Notes under the pieces: generated by a model
The model's database searches: none
Told to the model about the DNA's origin: nothing
Seen by the model: only the letters and a program-made list of their open reading frames with translations
Origin: Parafrankia sp. EUN1f
GTDB taxonomy: Bacteria > Actinomycetota > Actinomycetes > Frankiales > Frankiaceae
Direction: 5' to 3'
Assembly (NCBI RefSeq): GCF_000177675.1
Contig: NZ_ADGX01000066.1
Span: 1 to 46,384, forward strand
Length of the DNA: 46,384 bases
Part shown: positions 7,754 to 15,765 of the stretch, one piece after another
How positions within the stretch are numbered: the first letter of the stretch is position 1
Layout: each line of letters begins with the position of its first letter
Program-made: the position numbers and the translations under genes

Positions 7754-8818
7754 GTGCGAGTCCAAGAAACGACCGTCCTGGCCGACTATCACCAGTTCAT
7801 CGTCTTCAGCAGGAACGGGGCTGGTGACGAGGGCCATGTTCCGGAAGGATGCGGCGACGGGCTTGTCGTCGTCAACAAGGCCATCCTGAAGGTACTCACC
7901 GGGACCAGCTACGGCGAAGTCGGCGTACGTCTGGAGCTCCACAACGGGGAGCCAGAGCTGCCCGCCCCGGGCTGGACCGAGGTGTCCGACACGAGCTTCC
8001 ACCTGCGGAAGGGTCCGCTGGAGATCGGCACCCTGATGGGAGGGCCCGAGCCCGACAGCCTCGACCTCGCCTTCGCCGGCCCGGGCTGGTACCGGATCAG
8101 GGTGGCGGCGAGTGGGCGGGACGACGGCCCGCGAGGCGGCCCCGTGCCCCCGGGCGGTCCACACGAGCGGTTCGTCATCGCCGTCTGGGCAGGGCCGCGC
8201 GCGCCCGCGGTGACCCACCGCGGATCGGACCGGACCGGCCGCGCGTTCCGCGGCGAGCCGCTTGCCCCGAAGCTCGACGAAGCGGTGGAGGGGCCGGCGC
8301 GTGTCGCGTTCCGCGACCTCCTCCACCTGCTGCGCACCGGCGCCGGCGCCGCGTCGGCCGCGACCGGTCGGATCGACCGCACGACCGCGGTCGCGGTGCC
8401 GCCCGAGCGGATGTCGGAATGGCTTGCCAACCCGGATTTCTGGGCTGGCTGGCTCGGCGGCGGTGGGGGCAGCACGGATCTTCGGGGCGGGTGGAGTTCT
8501 CACCTGGACACCACCGACAGCCTGAAGATCGTGGGGGAAATGATGCGCGGACCGGCGGCCGTGCACACGTCCTGGAACTACGAGAGACTCACCACTCCCT
8601 CCGCCGCGGATCCGTTCCCGCGACGCGAGCCGCTGCTCCCCTCGGCATCCCAGGTCGACATCGACTGGGCCCCAGGCGGTACCGGGACGCTCGTCAGCGT
8701 GCGGCACCGTGATGTTCCGCAGGTGCTTACCGCGTGCCTGGAGGATCTCTGGCACTACTATCTCGCGCGGCTGGCCGGGCTGGGCGAGGCCGGCGCGTTC
8801 AGCCAGCTGCCGTGGTAG
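7754..8818 (+). CDS. Two-domain protein of unknown function (possible SRPBCC-like C-terminus)
   Basis: The 354-residue protein starts at GTG 7754; the ribosome site is weak and the start is uncertain. The N-terminal half (residues 1-155: QETTVLADYHQFIVFSR ... GPGWYRIRVAASGRDD ... HERFVIAVWAGP) is a beta-rich domain found in many uncharacterised actinobacterial proteins. The C-terminal half (about 175-354) has FRDLLHLLRTG, a Trp-rich middle (FWAGWLGG) and ends VSVRHRDVPQVLTACLEDLWHYYLARL. That ending is reminiscent of the last helix of SRPBCC/AHSA1 ligand-binding folds, a low-confidence guess. It lies 14 bp upstream of the EAD-like gene and is almost certainly co-transcribed with it. Its job is unknown. 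Confidence 0.7.
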   Translation: MRVQETTVLADYHQFIVFSRNGAGDEGHVPEGCGDGLVVVNKAILKVLTGTSYGEVGVRLELHNGEPELPAPGWTEVSDTSFHLRKGPLEIGTLMGGPEPDSLDLAFAGPGWYRIRVAASGRDDGPRGGPVPPGGPHERFVIAVWAGPRAPAVTHRGSDRTGRAFRGEPLAPKLDEAVEGPARVAFRDLLHLLRTGAGAASAATGRIDRTTAVAVPPERMSEWLANPDFWAGWLGGGGGSTDLRGGWSSHLDTTDSLKIVGEMMRGPAAVHTSWNYERLTTPSAADPFPRREPLLPSASQVDIDWAPGGTGTLVSVRHRDVPQVLTACLEDLWHYYLARLAGLGEAGAFSQLPW

Positions 8819-8832
8819 GTACGGAGGAGCAC

Positions 8833-9591
8833 ATGGCGGGCCGCCCCGACCGTCTCACCGAAGCAGAGGTCATCGAGCTCGCCCGCGTGCTGCATCATCT
8901 CGGCGACGCGATCCAGGTTCTCGACGAGGCCGGAGCGGACCGGTCGCGCCTGCCGCACTGGCAGGGCCGCGGCTCCCTGGAGTTCTGGCGCGAGATCAAC
9001 ATTCTGCTGGGTGCGGGATTCCTGGCCGACGGGCGACAGCGGATCCTCACCGCCGCGGCGCGGCGGTTTCCGGTGAACGAGGTCTTCGGCTCCGGCGAAG
9101 ACCCGCCTCCGCCCACCGAGGGTGGCTCCGCCACCGATTACGGGCCCATGGGGGTGCTGTCGACCGCCTTGGTCCGTGAGTTCGTCCTCGCGAAGTTCCC
9201 TCCGGTTCAGCGCTGGAACGACACGGACAGCCTGGTCAATGTGGTGACCGGCATGCTCCTGCCGGGTGAGACGCCGTTCGACGTCGGCAACGGCGTTTTT
9301 GGCCGTTCCGCTCCGGGCTCGGGGGTCATTCTGCTGACCGACCGCGGCATCACCATCGCCGACCGGACGTGGGGCGGCGCGCTGGAGCAGGTGGTCCGGT
9401 TTGACTGGCCGCTCGTGACCGAGGTGAGGCTCCACCATCGGCGCCGGATCGGCATCGCGGTCAGTGACGTCGATCTCGCGGCCGGCGGAAGCCGGATTCT
9501 GTTTCGCGGAATGCTGCGGGCACCGGCGGTCCGGATGGAAGATCAGATCTTGCGGAGAATTTCCCGCGATGGACGCACCTCCAGGAGTTGA
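8833..9591 (+). CDS. EAD-like N-terminal domain plus PH-like domain protein
   Basis: The 252-residue protein starts at ATG 8833 behind GGAGGAG. Residues 6-80 (LTEAEVIELARVLHHLGDA ... LPHWQGRG ... FWREINILLGAGFL ... ILTAAARRFPVNEVF) show the all-helical pattern and the closing FPxNxxF of effector-associated domains (EADs). These are death-fold-like adaptors of bacterial conflict systems (family knowledge; subtype not assigned). Residues 130-240 (GVILLTDRGITIADR, then alternating strands such as VTEVRLHHRRRIGIAVSDVDL) resemble bacterial PH-like domains that read lipid or peptide ligands. No catalytic domain is visible. It would recruit partners carrying a matching EAD elsewhere in the genome (inference). 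It sits 14 bp after the preceding gene. Confidence 0.6.
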   Translation: MAGRPDRLTEAEVIELARVLHHLGDAIQVLDEAGADRSRLPHWQGRGSLEFWREINILLGAGFLADGRQRILTAAARRFPVNEVFGSGEDPPPPTEGGSATDYGPMGVLSTALVREFVLAKFPPVQRWNDTDSLVNVVTGMLLPGETPFDVGNGVFGRSAPGSGVILLTDRGITIADRTWGGALEQVVRFDWPLVTEVRLHHRRRIGIAVSDVDLAAGGSRILFRGMLRAPAVRMEDQILRRISRDGRTSRS

Positions 9592-9711
9592 GAACGTTCG
9601 TCGTCGCGGTGACCACGACCACCACCAGCCAGACCCGACCGAGCCGACCTGTCTGACGGATCGCGGGCGATCTGCCGTGGTGCCTCATTCGGCTCGCCCG
9701 GCAGGCGGCCT

Positions 9712-9765
9712 CGCGCGGGCCGCCCCCGTCACCGGGGGATAGGCGTGACGGGGGCGACCCGCGCG
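9712..9765. terminator. Strong bidirectional hairpin terminator
   Basis: cgcgcgggccgcccccgtca (9712-9731) pairs with tgacgggggcgacccgcgcg (9746-9765) apart from two central mismatches, with a 14-nt loop. It lies between the rightward EAD-like gene and the leftward DUF6458 gene, as expected for a shared terminator without a U tract. The rest of 9592-9880 holds only GGTGTGG-type simple repeats. Confidence 0.7.
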
Positions 9766-9880
9766 GGACCGCGCTGTCCCGTCGCGTTGCGGCCGGTGTG
9801 GACGGTGTGGCCGGTGTGGTGGTGTCGCCGCGGTGTCACCGCGGTGTGGCCTGGGAGCGCTGGTGGGCGCTGCGGTGTGA

Positions 9881-10216
9881 TCAGCCGCGGTGGACGTCGG
9901 TGACCCGGCGCCGGTGCCAGGGCCGACCGCCCGGCTGGTCCTCGTAGACGTCGGTGGTCCGCCGGTAGTCGCCGCGAGGCGGGGAGTCGAGGTCAGGCGG
10001 GTAGAGCTCGCCGCCGGTCTCCGTCAGGCCGGCGTCGTAGCCGACACGGCGGCGGCGCGGCGCGAACACGGCGAGATCGAGGATGAGCCCGGCGGCGCCC
10101 GCCAGCATCAGGACAATGCCGATGACCGCGATGTCGAGCCCGGAAATGCTGACGTCGACGGCGAATGTGAGGATCGCGCCGAGCGCCATCAATGCGATGG
10201 CTGCGCCGATGCCCAT
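9881..10216 (-). CDS. DUF6458-family small membrane protein
   Basis: The 111-residue protein starts at ATG 10216 with GGAAGGAG eight bases upstream. Two hydrophobic helices fill the first half (MGIGAAIALMALGAILTFAV and LDIAVIGIVLMLAGAAGLIL). The spacing Asp-x-Ser-x-Ser-Gly between them (VDVSISGLD) is typical of DUF6458, a family of unknown role common in actinobacteria. A basic stop-transfer (APRRRR) and a disordered, charged cytoplasmic tail end the protein. It is monocistronic, convergent with the EAD-like gene. Confidence 0.8.
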   Translation of the reverse strand: MGIGAAIALMALGAILTFAVDVSISGLDIAVIGIVLMLAGAAGLILDLAVFAPRRRRVGYDAGLTETGGELYPPDLDSPPRGDYRRTTDVYEDQPGGRPWHRRRVTDVHRG

Positions 10217-10395
10217 GGTCTGCGCTCCTTCCATGACATCCCGCCGTGGGCGGGACGAGGCGCCCGGCCTGGCCTGCCCGGGCGGCGGATGGAGCATGGG
10301 CTACCCGGCATCGGGCGTGATAGTCCGTCGGATCAGAAGAAATACTCAAACAAAGAATTTGTCGGGCTCCCGGTTTCCGTGGCGCCTCGGCCCGG

Positions 10396-10608
10396 TCAGA
10401 TCGGTCGCGTGGACGTCCGCTGGGCCTGTTTGGTGGCGACGGCCCCCACCTCGACCGCGCAGCCGTAGGGGAGGGCGGCGACCTCGACGAAGGTGCGGGC
10501 CGGGCGCGGCTCGGCGAACGCCGCGATGAAATGGACGTTGGCGTCGTCGCGCAAGGTCACGTCGGTGACGTAGTAGGTCGTCTTGCAGACGTGCTCGAGG
10601 CCGAGGCC
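10396..10608 (-). pseudogene. RidA-family C-terminal remnant
   Basis: The complement encodes GLGLEHVCKTTYYVTDV ... PARTFVEVAALPYGCAVEVGAVA and stops at 10396. This is the C-terminal half of a RidA (YjgF/UK114) enamine/imine deaminase, including the Arg of PxPARTxVEV that binds substrate carboxylate. The N-terminal half of the roughly 130-residue family is absent: upstream of about 10610 the frame is unrelated, with no plausible start or ribosome site. The truncation point is followed by three close copies of GACGTCCTG (about 10666-10697), which may mark the break. Not expected to be functional. Confidence 0.65.
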
Positions 10609-10842
10609 GACGGTGGCCTCACCGTGCGGATCGTGCTGCCCGCGCCCGCTTCCCGTCCTGACATGACGTCCTGACGTCCTGGTGTGCCGACGTCCTGCCC
10701 GCGACTGACATGCTGCCTGGCTGACGGCGTGCGGTCCGCTGCCGGCGCGCCTACCGTGCAAAGCGTGGCCGTGTCCGGTCTGAGCGGCCGGTGTCGGAAG
10801 ACGCCCGTCCGCGACCGGCGCCCCGATCGCGAAAGGTCCCTT

Positions 10843-12318
10843 GTGGTGTCTGCTTCTCTGGTGACCACGCCGAGCACCCAGCGCGCGCCGCGTCCCGTCG
10901 ACGAGGTGCCCGGGCCGGCCGACGGGCCGCTCGTGGCGGTACGTCGCATGCGCGCAGATCCGTTGTCCCAGTTCACCGCGCTGCACGACCGGTACGGGCC
11001 GTTGGTGCGCCTAATCCGGTGGCCGGTGTCGCTGTTCCTCGTCAGCGACCCGGAGGCGATCGGGGACATCCTCGTGGGCGGTCAGAAGTCGTACGGCAAG
11101 GGCGCGGTGCTGAGCGGCCCCGGTTCCCGGCGGCGCGTCGTCCAACCACTGCGGACGCTGCTCGGTGACGGCCTGCTGACCAGCGCGGGTGAGGATCACC
11201 TGCGGCAGCGGCGGCTCATGCAGCCGCTGTTCCACAAACAGCGCATCGCGGACTACGGCCAGCAGTTCGCCGCCATCGCGGAGTCCACCGCGGCGAGCTG
11301 GCACGACGGCCAGCGACTCGACGTGCACGCCGAGATGTCCGAGATGACCCTGGCGATCGTCGCGCGGACCATCTTCGACGTCGACATCAGCGACCATGTC
11401 GTGGACGTCGTCCGCGCCGCTCTCGACGAGACGATGTCCGGCTCGGCGGTCCAGCAGGCCAGTGGGCTGGGGCTGGGGGAGTCATCGCGGCTCCCCCTGC
11501 CGGCGGTCCGCCGCCGCCGCGCCGCCCGGGCCGCGCTCGACCGGACCATCTACGACCTGATCGCCGCGCATCGCGCCGCCGGGGCCCGTGGCACTGATCT
11601 GCTGTCGCTGCTGATGGCCGCCCGGGACGGCGACACCGGCGGGCAGCTGACCGACCACGAGATCCGGGACGAGGCCGTGACCCTCCTGCTCGCCGGCCAC
11701 GAGACCACCGCGAATGCCCTGACCTGGACGTTCCACCTGCTTGGCGGTGCACCAGCGGTCGCGGCGAAGCTGGGCGAGGAACTCGACACCGTCCTCGCCG
11801 GCCGGCTGCCGACCTTCGACGATCTGCCGCGGCTGGCCTACACCAACGCGGTGTTCAACGAATCCATGCGGCTGTACCCGCCCGTGTGGGCGATGGTCCG
11901 CCATCTCGTCGAGGACCGGGAGGTGGCCGGGTACCTGCTGCCGGCCTGGTCGACGCTGGTCATCGGCCAGTGGGTGATGCACCGGGACGGACGCTGGTGG
12001 CCTCAGCCGGAACGGTTCGATCCCGGCCGCTGGCTCGAACCGGCAGGTGGTGCCGCTGGCACGTCCGACGCGACCGGTGGGGCCGGTGCGACTGATTCGT
12101 CCGGTACGCGGCCGCGTTTCGCCTATTTTCCGTTCGGTGGTGGCAAGCGTCAGTGCATCGGGAACGGCTTCGCCGTCGCGGAAGGCGTCCTTGCCCTGGC
12201 GACGATCGCCGCACGGTGGACGCTGACCCCGGCCAGCAACACCCCGGTCCACCCCGAACCGGCGATCACCCTCCGCCCGCGGGGCCCCGTGTCGATGATC
12301 GTGCACAGCCGGAGCTGA
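10843..12318 (+). CDS. Cytochrome P450
   Basis: The 491-residue protein starts at GTG 10843, six bases after GAAAGG; upstream sequence in frame is not P450-like. Hallmarks are present in order: the I-helix oxygen-binding motif LLLAGHETTANAL, the K-helix ESMR (ExxR), a WxxxPERFDPGRW region, and the heme loop FPFGGGKRQCIG with its Cys ligand. The long meander and the FGGGKRQCIG type resemble fatty-acid/terpene P450s of the CYP4/CYP102-like kind more than the short macrolide P450s (inference). A Gly/Ala/Thr insert (GGAAGTSDATGGAGATDSSG) precedes the heme loop. No ferredoxin or reductase gene is adjacent. It converges on the aminotransferase with a 12-bp gap. Confidence 0.93.
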   Translation: MVSASLVTTPSTQRAPRPVDEVPGPADGPLVAVRRMRADPLSQFTALHDRYGPLVRLIRWPVSLFLVSDPEAIGDILVGGQKSYGKGAVLSGPGSRRRVVQPLRTLLGDGLLTSAGEDHLRQRRLMQPLFHKQRIADYGQQFAAIAESTAASWHDGQRLDVHAEMSEMTLAIVARTIFDVDISDHVVDVVRAALDETMSGSAVQQASGLGLGESSRLPLPAVRRRRAARAALDRTIYDLIAAHRAAGARGTDLLSLLMAARDGDTGGQLTDHEIRDEAVTLLLAGHETTANALTWTFHLLGGAPAVAAKLGEELDTVLAGRLPTFDDLPRLAYTNAVFNESMRLYPPVWAMVRHLVEDREVAGYLLPAWSTLVIGQWVMHRDGRWWPQPERFDPGRWLEPAGGAAGTSDATGGAGATDSSGTRPRFAYFPFGGGKRQCIGNGFAVAEGVLALATIAARWTLTPASNTPVHPEPAITLRPRGPVSMIVHSRS

Positions 12319-12329
12319 GAGCGCGGCGG

Positions 12330-13733
12330 TCAGCCCTCGGTGGCGCCCAGGGCGCGGTCGAGCATCGCGAGGCCGGCGCGGGCGTCGCCGTCCGAGATGT
12401 TCAGCGCGGGCACGACGTGGATCCGGTTGCTGTTCACGAACGGCAGCAGGCCCTCGGCTCGGCAGGCCGCGGTGATGCGTCCCATGCGTTCGCTGGTTCC
12501 GCCGGTCGGGGCGATCGGTGTGCGGCTCGCCCGGTCCTCGACGAGGTCGAGAGCCCAGAAGGCACCGACGCCGCGTACGTCACCGATCACCGGATGCCGC
12601 GCCGCGAGATCGCGCAGCCCCGGGCCGAGGACGTCCCGACCGAGGCGGTCGGCGGCGGCCACGGTGCCCTCGTCCTCCATCGCGCGGACGGTCGCCACCG
12701 CCGCCGCGCAGGCCAGCGGATGGCCCGAGTAGGTCAGCCCGCCGGGATAGGCCCGGTCGTCGAAGGTCCGCAGCACCGGGCCGGTGATCGCGACCCCGCC
12801 GAGTGGCACGTACCCGCTGTTGACGCCCTTCGCGAACGTCACCAGGTCAGGCCGGACGTCGCCGAGCTCGAACGCGAACCAGCGCCCGGCGCGGCCGAAC
12901 CCGGCCATCACCTCGTCGGCGATCATGACCAGGCCGTGGCGGTCACAGAGCTCGCGGACTCCCCGCAGATAGCCCGCCGGGGGAACCATGACACCGGCCG
13001 TTCCGGGGATGGACTCCAGCGCGACCGCGGCGATCGTGCCCGGTCCTTCCAGCGCGATGACCTGCTCCAGGTGGGCGAGGGCACGCTCGCACTCCTGCGC
13101 CTCGTCCGTCGCCTGGAACGGGCTGCGGTACAGGAACGGCCCGAAGAAGTGGACGACCCCGGCGGCGCCGTGGTCGTTCTCCCACCGGCGCGGGTCACCG
13201 GTGACGTTGATCGCCAGGTCGGTGCCGCCGTGGTACGAGCGGTAGGCCGAGAGCACCTTGATCCGTCCGGTGTGCAGCCGGGCCATCCGGATGGCGTGCT
13301 CGACCGCGTCGGCCCCGCCATTCGTGAAGAAGATCTTCTCGAAGGTGTCCGGCAGGTGCGACAGGATCAGCCGGGCCGCCTCGGCGCGCGCCGCGTTCGC
13401 GTGCTGCGGGGCGACCGTGCACAGCGTGGCCGCCTGCTGCTGGATCGCCGCGACCACCCGCGGGTGCTGGTGGCCGAGGTTGGTGAACACGAGCTGCGAG
13501 CTGAAGTCGAGCAGCGGGTGGTCGTAGTCGTCCCACACCCAGGACCCCTCGGCGCGGGTGATCACCATCGGGCTGATCCGCTCCTGGGCCGACCAGGAGT
13601 GGAAGACGTGCCTGCGGTCGAGCTCGTACGTCCGTGTGGCGGCGGGTGTGCGCGGCGCCGCCGGCACCGCGGAGCCGCCGCCGCGCGTGGCGATGCCACC
13701 TGTCGCGGTGATGCTGCCCTTCGTCGTGGTCAT
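12330..13733 (-). CDS. Class III (omega) PLP-dependent aminotransferase
   Basis: The 467-residue protein starts at ATG 13733. After a Gly/Ala-rich, probably disordered N-terminus of about 30 residues come the class III landmarks: FFTNGGADAVEHAIRMAR (phosphate binding), AYRSYHGGT, IADEVMAGFGRAG (Asp that binds the PLP pyridine nitrogen) and FAKGVNSGYVPLGG (Schiff-base Lys). The length and sequence fit taurine/beta-alanine/omega-amino-acid:pyruvate aminotransferases. Given the dihydropyrimidinase and beta-ureidopropionase-like genes 5-8 kb away, beta-alanine (or 3-aminoisobutyrate) is a reasonable substrate, but this is inference. The gene is monocistronic. Confidence 0.88.
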   Translation of the reverse strand: MTTTKGSITATGGIATRGGGSAVPAAPRTPAATRTYELDRRHVFHSWSAQERISPMVITRAEGSWVWDDYDHPLLDFSSQLVFTNLGHQHPRVVAAIQQQAATLCTVAPQHANAARAEAARLILSHLPDTFEKIFFTNGGADAVEHAIRMARLHTGRIKVLSAYRSYHGGTDLAINVTGDPRRWENDHGAAGVVHFFGPFLYRSPFQATDEAQECERALAHLEQVIALEGPGTIAAVALESIPGTAGVMVPPAGYLRGVRELCDRHGLVMIADEVMAGFGRAGRWFAFELGDVRPDLVTFAKGVNSGYVPLGGVAITGPVLRTFDDRAYPGGLTYSGHPLACAAAVATVRAMEDEGTVAAADRLGRDVLGPGLRDLAARHPVIGDVRGVGAFWALDLVEDRASRTPIAPTGGTSERMGRITAACRAEGLLPFVNSNRIHVVPALNISDGDARAGLAMLDRALGATEG

Positions 13734-13863
13734 CCGCCCCGCCTCGGTGGTCGCGCCAGCGCGTCGCGCAGCTCGATTAGACCGCCGTCGGGCCGTGGCC
13801 GCAGGGCGTGCCCGCGTGGTGGCGGCCGAGGTCCTGGCGGGCAGCGTGATTCGCCGGGCCTGG

Positions 13864-14286
13864 TCAGACCGCCGAGAGCGACACCTCGGTCGACTTGATC
13901 AGCGCCGTCACGGCGGAACCCTGGGCGAGGCCGAGGGCGGTCGCGGCGTCCACCGTGATCGCCGAGGTGAGCTCGCCGCCGTTCTCGAGGGCGATGTGCG
14001 CGACGGCCATGGCGCCGCCGGTCTCCAGACCGGACACCGTGCCGGGCAGCTGGTTGCGGATGCTCAGGCCGTCCACGCTGCCGGTGGCCAGCGCCACCTC
14101 GGTCGACTTGAACAGCACCTCGACCGCGGAACCCGTGGACACTCCGAGATCCCTGACCGCGTCGAGAGTAATCGCCGCTGTCACGGTCTGTCCGCCGGAA
14201 AGAGTGATCCGTACTGCGCTCATTACTGCGCCGTCGGTAATTTCAGCCACCGTTCCGGCCAGCCGGTTACGAATGCTGAGGCTCAT
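13864..14286 (-). CDS. Di-TOBE molbindin (molybdate-binding protein)
   Basis: The 140-residue protein starts at ATG 14286 with GGTGGG upstream. It is two tandem TOBE domains: residues 1-70 (SLSIRNRLAGTVAEI ... VTAAITLDAVRDLGVSTGSAVEVLFKSTEVALA) and 72-138 (GLSIRNQLPGTVSGL ... LTSAITVDAATALGLAQGSAVTALIKSTEVSLS). Each half has the SIRNxLxGTV start and the KSTEV end of molbindins. These bind molybdate or tungstate oxyanions as hexamers in the cytoplasm for storage or homeostasis (family knowledge). No molybdate transporter or molybdenum enzyme is adjacent. Confidence 0.92.
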   Translation of the reverse strand: MSLSIRNRLAGTVAEITDGAVMSAVRITLSGGQTVTAAITLDAVRDLGVSTGSAVEVLFKSTEVALATGSVDGLSIRNQLPGTVSGLETGGAMAVAHIALENGGELTSAITVDAATALGLAQGSAVTALIKSTEVSLSAV

Positions 14287-14652
14287 TGATCCCACCTTGT
14301 GTACTGGGTCCTGCCTGACTGCCCTCCCACTCCTTACCTGAGTGGACGCCACCTTCGCATCTCGGTGGCACGCCGCCGTTTCCGAAAGCGCGGACCCGCT
14401 TCTGCCCGCGTCTCCGTGCCTGCGGGCGACCGCTGGCGTTGACCTACGCATACAAGAACGTGAGCCTCACAGGAAGGATCATCGAGGGATGGGCGGCCAT
14501 GGCCGGCGACAGCCGCCCCCGGCGGCGTCAGGCCCGTGGTGCGGCGGCCCAGAAGCGGTCGGTGACCGACCTGTCGGTCATTGCACAGGAGGAAACGGGT
14601 CACCGCCGGCCATTCGGGACCTAGTGTTCGACTGGTCGAGAGGAAGCAGACC
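14287..14652. other. Divergent intergenic region, about 366 bp
   Basis: It lies between the molbindin start and the lipoprotein start. A TTG-initiated 61-codon frame (14439-14624) has no ribosome site or recognisable homology and is not called. No clear promoter pair is identified. Confidence 0.45.
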
Positions 14653-15705
14653 ATGTCGGACCGTCGAGGCCCCGCCACGCGCGGCCGGCTGTCGCGCCGT
14701 GGCGCGGCAGCCGCGGCCACCACGCTGGCGCTCGTCCTGCTGACGGCCGGCTGCCAGCCCGGCGCCGCTGGTCTGCAGGCCGGCGAGCCGTCGCCGTCGA
14801 TGACCCCGGCGGGAACGGAGCCGACGAGCCCGACGGACCCGACCCGGACGACCGTCGACGCGGATCTGATCGACTCCCCGGATCCGGGCGGTTCCGCGGA
14901 ACCGGACGCCGACACGTCGGCCGACCCGACAACGCGGCCCGCGACGCCCGCGGCGGGCGGTGACACCTGCCATCAGGTGGGTGACTTCGACGTCTGCGGG
15001 CAGATCTACACGCGATACACCCAGCTCGGCGGCACCACCGGCTCACTGGGACGTCCCGTCGACGACGCGACGCGAGCCGGAGCCGGCACGACCCAGCGGT
15101 TCGAGAACGGCACGATCGCCACCAGCCCGTCGACCGGCACCCACGTCGTCACCGAGCCCGCTGCCGACGCCTGGGAGGACGGCGGCGGCGCTGACGGCCC
15201 GCTCGGCTACCCGCTGCTCGACCCCCGCCAGGCCGTCGGCGCCGACAGCGTCAGCTACTTCCAGGGCGGCGCCGTGTACGTCACGGGGGAGGAGACCGAC
15301 ACTCACGAGTCGCCCGGCGGGGAGGTGCCCGAGATCGACGTGCCCAGCGTGTACGGGCTCCCGCTGGCGGACTTCGTCGTCGTGCGCGACGCGCGGGCGG
15401 CCGGCCCGGCCGGCGGTGAGCTGGTGTGGACGACCGACGGGTGCAGCGGCCCGACCCCGCCCGACGTGGACGGCCTGTTCGCCGGCCCGTGCCTGCGCCA
15501 CGACTTCGGCTACCGCAACTATCTGAACGGCCCGCGGGTCGACCCCACCCAGCAGCGCCGGCTCGCGATCGACAACCAGTTCTTCACCGACCTGCGGGCG
15601 ACCTGCGGGTCGGCCGGCGAACCGCAGGTGATCTGGTTCGGGGTGAAGGTCACCTGCCAGCGCGCCGCCCAGCTGATGTACGACGCCGTCCGCGCCTTCG
15701 GTTAG
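14653..15705 (+). CDS. LGFP-repeat / prokaryotic phospholipase A2 lipoprotein
   Basis: The 350-residue protein starts at ATG 14653 after AGGAAG. Residues 1-36 form a lipoprotein signal with lipobox LLTAGC. A Pro/Thr/Asp-rich linker follows. Two LGFP-type repeats come next (about 125-225), each with LG.P/LGYP and F..G cores (TTGSLGRPVDD ... RFENGTIA; DGPLGYPLLD ... YFQGGAVYV); LGFP modules attach proteins to the mycolate/arabinogalactan wall. The C-terminal domain (about 250-350) is a bacterial phospholipase A2: WTTDGCSGP, then PCLRHDFGYRN with the catalytic His-Asp pair, then IDNQFFTDLRATC, with paired cysteines. It probably hydrolyses phospholipids, or acts on external membranes, from the cell surface. 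It is unlinked to any operon. Confidence 0.85.
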   Translation: MSDRRGPATRGRLSRRGAAAAATTLALVLLTAGCQPGAAGLQAGEPSPSMTPAGTEPTSPTDPTRTTVDADLIDSPDPGGSAEPDADTSADPTTRPATPAAGGDTCHQVGDFDVCGQIYTRYTQLGGTTGSLGRPVDDATRAGAGTTQRFENGTIATSPSTGTHVVTEPAADAWEDGGGADGPLGYPLLDPRQAVGADSVSYFQGGAVYVTGEETDTHESPGGEVPEIDVPSVYGLPLADFVVVRDARAAGPAGGELVWTTDGCSGPTPPDVDGLFAGPCLRHDFGYRNYLNGPRVDPTQQRRLAIDNQFFTDLRATCGSAGEPQVIWFGVKVTCQRAAQLMYDAVRAFG

Positions 15706-15765
15706 ACGGCGGTAGTCCGCGGTGGTTGCCCAGGCGGTGCCCGGGCAGCGACGTAGGGTGCTGCC

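Noticed and set aside
12780-13600. Aminotransferase as a glutamate-1-semialdehyde aminomutase
   Set aside because: It shares the class III fold, but the sequence around the Schiff-base Lys and the N-terminal extension fit omega-amino-acid transaminases better, and no heme genes are nearby.
14439-14624. 61-codon TTG-initiated frame between the molbindin and the PLA2 lipoprotein
   Set aside because: No ribosome site, no family and ordinary intergenic position, so it is not called.
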